Source: VRUE01 sp963707965
GTDB lineage: Bacteria > Actinomycetota > Thermoleophilia > Solirubrobacterales > 70-9
NCBI GenBank assembly: GCA_963707965.1
Contig: CAVPRR010000004.1
Span: 1-64,000 of the forward strand
Length of the DNA: 64,000 bases
Direction of reading: 5' to 3'
Positions 25,464 to 32,030 of the stretch are shown piece by piece. The notes under the pieces are model-generated. The model was not told where the DNA came from and made no database searches. It was given only the letters and a program-made list of their open reading frames with translations. How positions within the stretch are numbered: the first letter of the stretch is position 1; every line of letters starts with the position of its first letter. A program made the position numbers and the translations under genes.

Positions 25464-25526
25464 GGTCGCGCGGGGTTGGGGGCGCTGGGTCGCGCGGGGT
25501 TGGCGGGTTCGCGGTCGCGTAGGGTT
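25464..25526. repeat. Three 14-bp direct repeats in the zwf/gnd divergent promoter region
   Basis: GGTCGCGCGGGGTT at 25464-25477 and 25488-25501, and GGTCGCGTAGGGTT at 25513-25526. The spacings are 24 and 25 nt. The position between divergent zwf and gnd suggests a regulator-binding array, but no known operator is recognised. Confidence 0.5.
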
Positions 25527-25570
25527 AGCCGCATGGAGCGAGGGCGGGCTTTTCGGGGGAGGTGCTGCTG

Positions 25571-26587
25571 ATGGAGCTGGGAATCGTCGGTCTCGGCCGG
25601 ATGGGGGCCAACATGGCCCGGCGCCTGATGCGCGACGGGCACCGCTGCGTCGTCTACGACGTCAACCCGGATGCGGTCTCCGAGCTGGCGGGCGAGGGAG
25701 CCGACGGCGCCCCCTCGCTGCAGGAGCTGGCTTCGAAGCTGACCGCGCCGCGGGACGTCTGGGTGATGGTCCCCTCGGGGGAGATCACCGAGAAGACGGT
25801 GGGGGACGTCGCCGCGGTGCTCGAGCCGGGCGACGCGATCATCGACGGCGGGAACTCCTACTACCGCGACGACATCCGCCGCGCCGAGATGCTTCGCGAG
25901 AAGGGGATCGACTTCGTCGACTGCGGCACCAGCGGCGGGGTGTTCGGCCTGGAGCGCGGCTACTGCCTGATGATCGGGGGGCCCGAGGAGGCTGTGCGCC
26001 GCCTCGACCCGATCTTCGCCACCCTGGCGCCGGGGGTCGAGTCCGCGGAGCGCACCCCCGGCCGCTCCGGCGAGCCGTCGCCTTCGGAGAACGGGTACCT
26101 GCACTGCGGGCCGAACGGCGCCGGCCACTTCGTGAAGATGGTCCACAACGGGATCGAGTACGGCGTGATGGCCGCCTACGCCGAGGGGCTCAACATCCTT
26201 CGCAACGCCAACGCCGGCAAGCTGAAGCGTGAGGCCGACGCGGAGACCGCGCCGCTCGAGCAGCCCGAGTACTACCAGTACGACCTCGACCTGCCCGAGG
26301 TCGCGGAGGTATGGCGGCGGGGCAGCGTGATCGGCTCCTGGCTGCTTGACCTGACGGCTGCGGCGATGCAGGAATCGCCCGACCTCTCCGACTTCGCGGG
26401 TCGCGTCTCGGATTCCGGCGAGGGTCGCTGGACCTCGATCGCCGCAATCGACGAGGGTGTGCCGGCGCCGGTGCTCACGACGGCGCTGTACGAGCGCTTC
26501 TTCTCGCGGGGCCTCGACGACTTCGGCGACAAGGTGCTGTCGGCAATGCGCAAGCAGTTCGGCGGCCACGACGAGAAGAAGCCTTGA
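25571..26587 (+). CDS. gnd: 6-phosphogluconate dehydrogenase, decarboxylating (short form)
   Basis: 338 residues. Converts 6-phosphogluconate to ribulose 5-phosphate, CO2 and NAD(P)H. The N-terminal Rossmann motif is 'MELGIVGLGRMGANMARRLM' (GxGxxG). Substrate-binding elements are 'DGGNSYYRDD', 'FVDCGTSGGVFG' and 'GPNGAGHFVKMVHNGIEYG' (Lys-x-x-His-Asn active site), followed by a shortened helical domain. This is the GndA/YqeC-like short form rather than the 470-residue enzyme. GGAGG at 25558-25562 supports the ATG at 25571 over the GTG at 25562. Its TGA overlaps the TTG of pgl. Confidence 0.93.
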   Translation: MELGIVGLGRMGANMARRLMRDGHRCVVYDVNPDAVSELAGEGADGAPSLQELASKLTAPRDVWVMVPSGEITEKTVGDVAAVLEPGDAIIDGGNSYYRDDIRRAEMLREKGIDFVDCGTSGGVFGLERGYCLMIGGPEEAVRRLDPIFATLAPGVESAERTPGRSGEPSPSENGYLHCGPNGAGHFVKMVHNGIEYGVMAAYAEGLNILRNANAGKLKREADAETAPLEQPEYYQYDLDLPEVAEVWRRGSVIGSWLLDLTAAAMQESPDLSDFAGRVSDSGEGRWTSIAAIDEGVPAPVLTTALYERFFSRGLDDFGDKVLSAMRKQFGGHDEKKP

Positions 26588-27255
26588 CCCCGCTGCTCGA
26601 GGTGGTCGCCGACGAGAGGGCGGCTGCGCGCCGCGCCGCTGAGCTGATCGCGGCGGCGGGTCGGGCGGCGGTCGACGAGCGCGGTTTTTTCGCGATGGCG
26701 ATGAGCGGTGGCCGCACCCCCTGGGCGATGCTGGCGACGCTCGGGACGATGGACGAGATGCCCTGGGCCGAGACCGAGCTGTTCCAGGTCGACGAGCGGA
26801 TCGCCGCCCCGGGCAGCGAGGAGCGCAACCTGACGCACCTGGTGTTGGGCCTCTCGCTCGAGCACCAGGCTTCGCTGCGCCCGATGTCGGTCACCCAGCG
26901 CGACCTCGAGGCCGCCGCTCGCGAATACGAAAGCTCGCTGCCCGAGCGTCTCGACCTCGTCCATCTCGGCCTCGGGCCCGACGGCCACACCGCTTCGCTG
27001 GTCCCCGGCGACCAGGTGCTCGAGATTACGGACCGCCGCGTCGCCCTCACCGAGACCGCCTATCAGGGCCACCGCCGGATGACACTCACCTACCCGGCCC
27101 TGGCCGAGGCCCGCGGCATCGTCTGGCTCGTCACCGGCGCGGAGAAGCGCGAGACCCTCGCCAAGCTCCTCGCGGGCGATCGCTCGATCCCCGCCGGCCG
27201 GGTCGAGAACGCCAATATGACCATCGTCGCCGACCAGGCTGCCGCCGGCGAGTAA
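26584..27255 (+). CDS. pgl: 6-phosphogluconolactonase
   Basis: 223 residues of the GlcN6P-isomerase/lactonase fold. It hydrolyses the lactone made by Zwf. It shows 'FAMAMSGGRTPWAMLATL' (phosphate-binding SGG), 'ELFQVDERIAAPGSEERN' (DER motif), 'LDLVHLGLGPDGHTASLVPG' (GxGxDGHTASLFPG-type signature) and 'RRMTLTYPAL'. The length and motif order are those of DevB/Pgl. The start is TTG 26584, overlapping the gnd stop by 4 nt (TTGA), so the two genes are coupled and follow consecutive steps around the same metabolite. Confidence 0.93.
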   Translation: MTPLLEVVADERAAARRAAELIAAAGRAAVDERGFFAMAMSGGRTPWAMLATLGTMDEMPWAETELFQVDERIAAPGSEERNLTHLVLGLSLEHQASLRPMSVTQRDLEAAAREYESSLPERLDLVHLGLGPDGHTASLVPGDQVLEITDRRVALTETAYQGHRRMTLTYPALAEARGIVWLVTGAEKRETLAKLLAGDRSIPAGRVENANMTIVADQAAAGE

Positions 27256-27300
27256 CCAGCCTTTCGAGAAGGAAGTTTGCGAATACGCTAACATTTACCT

Positions 27301-27666
27301 ATGAACGTTCGGGAACCGCGATCCATGGCCGAGGCGCCGGCGGCGTCGCTGGCGAAGGAGATCCACCGCCGCAGTGGACTTAGCCAGGCGGAGCTTTCAC
27401 GTCGGGCCGCCTTGCCCCGGTCGGTCGTCAATGTCTACCTGCATGGGCATCGCGAGCCGGGAGCGGACACGCTCGCTCGCCTGGCGGCGGCTGGCGGTTT
27501 CGAACTCGACTTGGCGCCTCGTAAGCCCCCAGTCGATGTCGAGCGAGCGAGCCGAATCCTCGTTCAGGTGCTTGAGCTTGCCGAGGCGCTTCCGTTTCGC
27601 CCACGCCCCACCCTCGACTACCCCCGATTGCCCGATCGAGTCGCAATCCCGGAGACAGGTCGATGA
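27301..27666 (+). CDS. XRE-family HTH protein, probable antitoxin or regulator
   Basis: 121 residues. An XRE helix-turn-helix lies at about 17-63: 'LAKEIHRRSGLSQAELSRRA' then 'ALPRSVVNVYLHGHREPGAD', the classic Cro/C1 pattern with the recognition helix around SVVNVYL. The C-terminal half is a Pro-rich tail. The next gene overlaps by 4 nt (ATGA) and encodes a nucleotidyltransferase-like protein, an arrangement known from toxin-antitoxin and abortive-infection modules. TAACAT at 27289-27294 is a plausible -10 box 6 nt before the ATG, so translation may be leaderless. The pair is inserted between pgl and rpiA, with no metabolic link. Confidence 0.75.
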   Translation: MNVREPRSMAEAPAASLAKEIHRRSGLSQAELSRRAALPRSVVNVYLHGHREPGADTLARLAAAGGFELDLAPRKPPVDVERASRILVQVLELAEALPFRPRPTLDYPRLPDRVAIPETGR

Positions 27667-28199
27667 GCGAGCTGGTCGACAAATTGTTCGCAATCCACGA
27701 TTCGCTCACCGCTGCCGGCATCGGACATGCATTTGGAGGGGCGATTTCTCTTGCTTACTGCGTGGAGCACCCACGTGGCACGGCCGACCTTGACGTCAAC
27801 ATCTTTGCCGACGCCTCAGAAGCGAAAGCGGTCCTCGCTGTCCTTCCAGCCGGGGTTGAGATCAGCGAGGAAGACATTGCCAAGGTGGAGCGCGACGGAC
27901 AGACGCGGCTGTTCTGGGACGGCACCCCCGTAGATGTCTTTCTGAACAACCTTCCCTTGCATGACGCCGTCGCTGCCTCGGTCGTTTGGGTTCGTCTCGA
28001 GGGCCGCGATGTCCCGATGCTCAATTGCGCCTCGCTGGCCATCTTCAAGGCATTCTTCGATCGCACGCAGGACTGGGCTGACCTCGAGGCGATCGCCAAG
28101 GCAGCGCCCGAGGAAATCGAAGAGGCAGCGGCGACGATCGCCGACCTAGTGGGAGAGGATGATCCGGCGGTTTTCCGCCTTCGAGCGCTCCTCCTCTGA
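27663..28199 (+). CDS. Nucleotidyltransferase-like protein, probable toxin partner
   Basis: 178 residues. The start 'MSELVDKLFAIHDSLTAAGI' leads into 'GHAFGGAISLAYCVEHPRGT' and 'ADLDVNIF'. The GG-(x)-S element followed by D-x-D is the minimal active site of the DNA polymerase beta-like nucleotidyltransferase fold (AbiEii/MNT type). A third acidic residue is plausible in 'GTPVDVFLNNLPLHD'. The end is a helical region with 'LAIFKAFFDRTQDWADLEAI', typical of AbiEii-like/DUF6036-type proteins. It is coupled to the XRE gene. The molecular activity (tRNA modification, NMP transfer or other) is not predictable from sequence alone. Confidence 0.65.
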   Translation: MSELVDKLFAIHDSLTAAGIGHAFGGAISLAYCVEHPRGTADLDVNIFADASEAKAVLAVLPAGVEISEEDIAKVERDGQTRLFWDGTPVDVFLNNLPLHDAVAASVVWVRLEGRDVPMLNCASLAIFKAFFDRTQDWADLEAIAKAAPEEIEEAAATIADLVGEDDPAVFRLRALLL

Positions 28200-28209
28200 A
28201 GCCGTGGTA

Positions 28210-28863
28210 TTACGAGGCGGGTACGAAGCGGTTCACGTCGCTCCCCTTCGCGACGAAGACGTCTGAGACGAGGTTGGGGGGGAAGAGGCCGTGGGCGGCG
28301 ATTCCCGGGTCGGCCTCGAGGCGGGCGGCGAGCTCGGCCGGGTCGCCGATCTCGCCCCGGTAGTCGGCGATCACGCCGTGGTCGGGGCTGCGGGGGACGT
28401 CGCGCAGCTCGACGTCGTTTCCCAGCCGCGCCAGGGTCGAGCGCAGGCCGAAGACGAACAGCTCCAGCGGGACCGGCGCCGTCAGCTCGTCGACCGGCTT
28501 GCTGGAGTCCGAGATGACGACGAAGCGGTCGGCCGCCGCAGCGACGATCTTCTCGCGCAGGTGCGCCCCGCCGCCGCCCTTGATCAGCCAGCCGTCGGGG
28601 GTGACCTGGTCGGTGCCGTCGATCGCGATGTCGAGCCGCTCCAGCTCGCTGAACTCCTCGACCGGGATGCCGAGCTCGCGCGCCTGCTCCTCGGTGGCGA
28701 CCGAGGTTGCGACGCAGCGGATGCCGCTGAGCTCCCGCCTCGCGATCGCCGGTAGCAGGTGGGCGACCGTCGACCCGGTGCCCAGCCCCACGGTCATCCC
28801 GTCCTCGACGAGCTCCGCCGCCGCCTCGGCGGCGATTCGCTTCTCCTCGTCGGCGGGACTCAC
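28210..28863 (-). CDS. rpiA: Ribose-5-phosphate isomerase A
   Basis: 217 residues. Interconverts ribose 5-phosphate and ribulose 5-phosphate. Motifs are 'DGMTVGLGTGSTVAHLLPAI' (phosphate-binding GTGST), 'LDIAIDGTDQVTPDGWLIKG' (catalytic Asp of DGAD/DGTD) and 'GGGGAHLREKIVAAAADRF' (GGGGAxxREK with catalytic Glu and Lys), then 'VVISDSSKPVDEL'. All are in the order of RpiA. The open frame extends to 29061, but that part overlaps the divergent FHA gene and is not conserved, so GTG 28863 is chosen as start. It completes the isomerase step after Gnd. Confidence 0.93.
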   Translation of the reverse strand: MSPADEEKRIAAEAAAELVEDGMTVGLGTGSTVAHLLPAIARRELSGIRCVATSVATEEQARELGIPVEEFSELERLDIAIDGTDQVTPDGWLIKGGGGAHLREKIVAAAADRFVVISDSSKPVDELTAPVPLELFVFGLRSTLARLGNDVELRDVPRSPDHGVIADYRGEIGDPAELAARLEADPGIAAHGLFPPNLVSDVFVAKGSDVNRFVPAS

Positions 28864-28889
28864 CGCCGGGACTTTATGCTCGCGGGGCG

Positions 28890-29477
28890 ATGGATGCGCG
28901 AATCTGGCTGACGGGAGAGGGTGGCGAGCCGCGCTCGTTTTCGCTGGCCGCCGAGCGCACCGTGGTCGGCCGCGACCCCGAGGCCGACGTCTGCATGGAC
29001 GACGAGGCGGTTTCCTGGAACCACCTCGAGATCGAGAGCCGCGGCGGCGTGCTGATGGCAACCGATCTCGACAGCAGCAACGGCACGGCGCTGAACGGCG
29101 AGCCGCTCGACCGGCCGCGCCGCCTCCGCGACGGCGACGTCCTCACCGTTGGCGGCCACCGGCTCGAAATCTCGGACAAGCTGCCGGGGAGGGGTGGGGA
29201 GACCGTGCCGGTCTCCGCGCCCTCGGTCGCCCTCACCGAAGAAGAGCGGGCGACCGCCGTCGCCCTGGTCGCGCCCTACCGCAGCGAGGGAGCCTTCGCC
29301 GGCCGTCCCGCCACCCGCGCCGAGCTCGCCGAGGTGCTGCACGTCAGCGAGCGCACGGCCCAGCGCCGCCTCGACGCGCTGGCGGCGAAGCTCGACGTCC
29401 CCGGCGATGCCGGCCGCGAGCGCCCCCGCCTGATCGCCGCCCGGGTGATCGAGCTCGGCCTCGACCGCCCTCGCTAA
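28890..29477 (+). CDS. FHA-domain protein with C-terminal helix-turn-helix-like region
   Basis: 195 residues. FHA domains bind phosphothreonine peptides. Here the domain covers about residues 15-95: 'ERTVVGRDPEADVCMDDEAV' (GR motif), 'SWNHLEIESRGG' (S..H motif) and 'ATDLDSSNGTALNGEPL' (SNGT..NG motif). After a linker, residues 110-195 form a helical part with 'TRAELAEVLHVSERTAQRRL', which looks like a helix-turn-helix with a recognition helix. A phosphopeptide-sensing DNA-binding protein is a reasonable inference, and a PknB-type kinase is encoded 3 kb downstream. TATGCT at 28875-28880 may be the -10 box. Confidence 0.8.
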   Translation: MDARIWLTGEGGEPRSFSLAAERTVVGRDPEADVCMDDEAVSWNHLEIESRGGVLMATDLDSSNGTALNGEPLDRPRRLRDGDVLTVGGHRLEISDKLPGRGGETVPVSAPSVALTEEERATAVALVAPYRSEGAFAGRPATRAELAEVLHVSERTAQRRLDALAAKLDVPGDAGRERPRLIAARVIELGLDRPR

Positions 29478-29506
29478 CTCCAGATCCGTTTTGATCCAAG
29501 CCTGCC

Positions 29507-29512
29507 TAAATA
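29507..29512 (+). promoter_or_regulatory. -10 box TAAATA before the GTG at 29521
   Basis: TAAATA lies 8 nt before GTG 29521 and no Shine-Dalgarno intervenes, fitting the leaderless pattern seen at several genes here. Confidence 0.4.
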
Positions 29513-29520
29513 TCCTCTCT

Positions 29521-30567
29521 GTGCCGAGACAGCTGCGCATCGCCCTGCTGGTTGCCCTTGCGTTTGCGATCGTCACTCCCACCGCGGTGGCCCTGGAGCG
29601 CGGCGTCGTCTACTCGAAAACGATGGAACGCGAAACGCCTTCGGGGGAAGATGAATTCGGGCCCCCGGTGGGTGGCCTCTACATGCTGCGCGGCAAACGG
29701 CGCCACCGGGTAACCGATGTCCCCGGCGATGTCGAACCGAGCGTCTCGCGGGAGGGCACGATCGCCTTCGTCCGCGACGGAGACATCTACGTGGTGCAGC
29801 CCGACGGCACTGGGTCACGCCAGCTGACCTTCGGTCGCGAGATCGATCGGCGTCCGCTCTTCGCTCCCGACGGGCGCAGCCTCCTCTTCACCCGGCAAGC
29901 CGCCGAGAGCGACCCCCGTGACCTCTTCCTCGTACGTCTCGACGGGACGCGCCCGCTGGCTTTGGCGGCGGCACCTGAGGACGAGGCCGAAGCCGCCTTT
30001 TCGCTGGACGGCAAGGCAATCGTGTTCGTTCGTAAATTGCCGGCCGCAGAGGCCGGCGTCAACGGCGACCTCTACTCGGTAGGGCCAAGCGGCACCGGCC
30101 TGCTGCGATTGACCAGGACCGCCGAGCAGGAGTTTGGCCCTCGCTACTTCGTCGGCGGGATCGTCTTTAACCGTCGCCGGTCTCACAAAAACGGGCCCCC
30201 GGATGTCTTCACGATGCGTCGTGACGGCAGCGGCGTTCGAATCGCAATCTCTATGAAGGGCGGGGCGACGCTCGGCGTGGTCACGCCAAACGGCTCGACG
30301 CTGATTTTTAGGAGTGGCGGCAGCTTTTGGAGCAAAAGGGTGGGCAAGGGGGGAGACCCGGCTGCCAGGAAGCTAATCGGCACTTACGGGGCCGACGACC
30401 TAACAGTCTCACCCGACGGCCGCAAGATCGCCTTCCACCTCTACTTCGACGAACAGTTCGGCCTCGCCGTCGTCGACCTTCTCAATGGCGAACTCAAGAC
30501 CACCGAGGTCCACAACGTCGAAGGCCGCCCCGTCCAGACCCACATCGATCCCAGGTTCGCCTGGTAG
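29521..30567 (+). CDS. Secreted TolB-like beta-propeller protein
   Basis: 348 residues from GTG 29521. The signal peptide is 'LRIALLVALAFAIVTPTAVA'. Propeller blades follow with the usual TolB/PD40 pattern: 'SVSREGTIAFVRDGDIYVVQ', 'PLFAPDGRSLLFTRQAAESD', 'AAFSLDGKAIVFVRKL', 'GPRYFVGGIVFNRRRSH' and 'LTVSPDGRKIAFHLYFDEQF'. It is closely related to the next gene (30698-31837). There is no TolA/Pal system here, so the name refers only to the fold. Likely an extracellular binding protein of unknown partner. The N-terminal extension to 29491 is not used because the signal begins after 29521. Confidence 0.75.
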   Translation: MPRQLRIALLVALAFAIVTPTAVALERGVVYSKTMERETPSGEDEFGPPVGGLYMLRGKRRHRVTDVPGDVEPSVSREGTIAFVRDGDIYVVQPDGTGSRQLTFGREIDRRPLFAPDGRSLLFTRQAAESDPRDLFLVRLDGTRPLALAAAPEDEAEAAFSLDGKAIVFVRKLPAAEAGVNGDLYSVGPSGTGLLRLTRTAEQEFGPRYFVGGIVFNRRRSHKNGPPDVFTMRRDGSGVRIAISMKGGATLGVVTPNGSTLIFRSGGSFWSKRVGKGGDPAARKLIGTYGADDLTVSPDGRKIAFHLYFDEQFGLAVVDLLNGELKTTEVHNVEGRPVQTHIDPRFAW

Positions 30568-30697
30568 CACTCGCTCACGCGTCTGGCTTGGAGCGGGCCA
30601 AACGTGGCACGGAGCGGGGCGCGACTGTCGTTGGCCCGTTCGCGGCTGGGGCCGAGCATCGGTCGGGCAGTTGTCATTTCTCAGGAAAGGAACTCCG

Positions 30698-31837
30698 ATG
30701 CCCAAACGATCGATGCTCATCGCGCTGCTCGCCGTCATCGCCCTGGCGTTGCCGGCCAGTGCGACGGCAGCCCCGAAATCGGGCGCTGTCGTCTTCTCCA
30801 AGGTCGTGACCAAGACGACCAACGAGGTCGTCAAAGACAAAGAAGGCAACCCCGTCAAAGACAAAGACGGAAAAGTCGAAGTCAAAGAGACGACGACGAC
30901 CGAAGGCGGCCTCTTCGCGGTGCGCGACGGCCACCTCAACCAGCTGAGCGAAGACGCAACCGACACCGAACCGGCCTTCTCCCCTGACGGGAGGACGATC
31001 GCGTTCGTCCGCGGCGGCGATCTCTACTCGGTTCGCCCCGATGGCTCCGGCCAGCGTCAGCTGACCAGCGGCGCCGAGCTCGACTCCGCGCCGGTGGTCT
31101 CACCCAGCGGGCGCTATGTCGTCTTCGAGCGCCGCGCAACCGCCGGCGCGGCTGCGGACCTCTACACGGTCCGCGTCCTGGGTGGCGGCCTGCACCGCGT
31201 CACCAACTCCGGCGATGGCGATCACGATGCCGCCTTCTCCCCAGATGGGAAGACGATTGCGTTCGTCCGCAGCACGGCCGGAGCCAACGACGACATCTAC
31301 TCGGTGCGGCCGAGCGGCGCGAAGCTCGCCCGCCTGACCAGGACCGGGGGGATCGATGAGTTCGAGCCGCGCTACTTCGCCGGCGGCATCCTCTTCAGCC
31401 GCGGCGACAGCGGCACAGGGCCGAGCGCCTACGCCGACATCTACACGATGCTCAGCAACGGCCGCAAAGTGCGACCGCTGGTCAAGGGCGTCGGCTCGGC
31501 CTACGTCGAAGACGTCACCTCCGACGGCCACGTGCTGCTGTTCCGGCGCGACCAGGGCCTCTGGGTGAAACGGATCGGACCCGGCAAGGCGCGCAAGCTG
31601 AGCCAGCTTCCCGACGGTTCGGAGACCAACGCGGTTTTCTCCTCCGACGGCCGGAAGGTCGCGGCGTTCATCGAGGCCGAGGGCAGGGAGCAGCTCTCCT
31701 CGATCGACGTCAGGACCGGCTCGACGAACCAGCTCGCCGAAGGGTTCGTGCCGAGCGAAGCCTCCGAAGCCGGCGGCACGACCACCTCACTCGGTCCGGT
31801 CATCGCCTGGCAGCCGTCGCCCAAAGCCGGGCATTAG
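30698..31837 (+). CDS. Secreted TolB-like beta-propeller protein
   Basis: 379 residues. The signal peptide is 'RSMLIALLAVIALALPASATA'-like, followed by a Lys/Glu/Thr-rich loop (about residues 40-70) that probably sits on top of the first blade. Then come six propeller repeats, among them 'EPAFSPDGRTIAFVRGGDLY', 'DAAFSPDGKTIAFVRSTAGA', 'EPRYFAGGILFSRGDSG' and 'NAVFSSDGRKVAAFIEAEG', ending 'GPVIAWQPSPKAGH'. AGGAAAGG lies before the ATG at 30698, so unlike its upstream paralogue it has a Shine-Dalgarno. The two genes are tandem duplicates, 130 nt apart. A strong terminator follows. Confidence 0.8.
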   Translation: MPKRSMLIALLAVIALALPASATAAPKSGAVVFSKVVTKTTNEVVKDKEGNPVKDKDGKVEVKETTTTEGGLFAVRDGHLNQLSEDATDTEPAFSPDGRTIAFVRGGDLYSVRPDGSGQRQLTSGAELDSAPVVSPSGRYVVFERRATAGAAADLYTVRVLGGGLHRVTNSGDGDHDAAFSPDGKTIAFVRSTAGANDDIYSVRPSGAKLARLTRTGGIDEFEPRYFAGGILFSRGDSGTGPSAYADIYTMLSNGRKVRPLVKGVGSAYVEDVTSDGHVLLFRRDQGLWVKRIGPGKARKLSQLPDGSETNAVFSSDGRKVAAFIEAEGREQLSSIDVRTGSTNQLAEGFVPSEASEAGGTTTSLGPVIAWQPSPKAGH

Positions 31838-31873
31838 CCGGCGCGGGCATCCGCCGGCCCGCCCGGGCCGGTC

Positions 31874-31910
31874 AAGGGGGTCTCCTCTGAATCTTGGAGG
31901 GGACCCCCTT
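31874..31910 (+). terminator. Strong hairpin terminator after the TolB-like gene
   Basis: A 14-bp stem (31874-31887 with 31897-31910) with one T-G pair and a 9-nt loop, 37 nt after the stop at 31837. Its right arm overlaps the first unit of the 30-bp tandem repeat. Confidence 0.7.
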
Positions 31911-32010
31911 CCGCGTGGAGGGGCGACGACGTGCCCCCTTCCGCGTGGAGGGGCGACGACGTGCCCCCTTCCGCGTGAAGGGGCGACGACGTGCCCCCTT
32001 CCGCGTGAAG
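31904..32010. repeat. 30-bp tandem repeat (3.6 copies) upstream of the kinase gene
   Basis: Units start with CCCCCTTCCGCGTG at 31904, 31934, 31964 and 31994, an exact 30-bp period. Each has a small hairpin, CCCCTTC-CGCGT-GAAGGGG, which the GGAGGGG variants of the first two copies keep as a T-G pair. The array ends 7 nt before the -10 box of the kinase gene. Confidence 0.85.
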
Positions 32011-32017
32011 GCGCCGG

Positions 32018-32023
32018 TATAAC
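32018..32023 (+). promoter_or_regulatory. -10 box TATAAC before the kinase start at 32031
   Basis: TATAAC ends 7 nt before ATG 32031. No Shine-Dalgarno is present, so the mRNA is probably leaderless. Confidence 0.55.
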
Positions 32024-32030
32024 CGCCTGC

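Noticed and set aside
30568..30697. A small gene between the two TolB-like genes
   Set aside because: Only shadow frames are present; the stretch looks like an untranslated leader with a Shine-Dalgarno for 30698.
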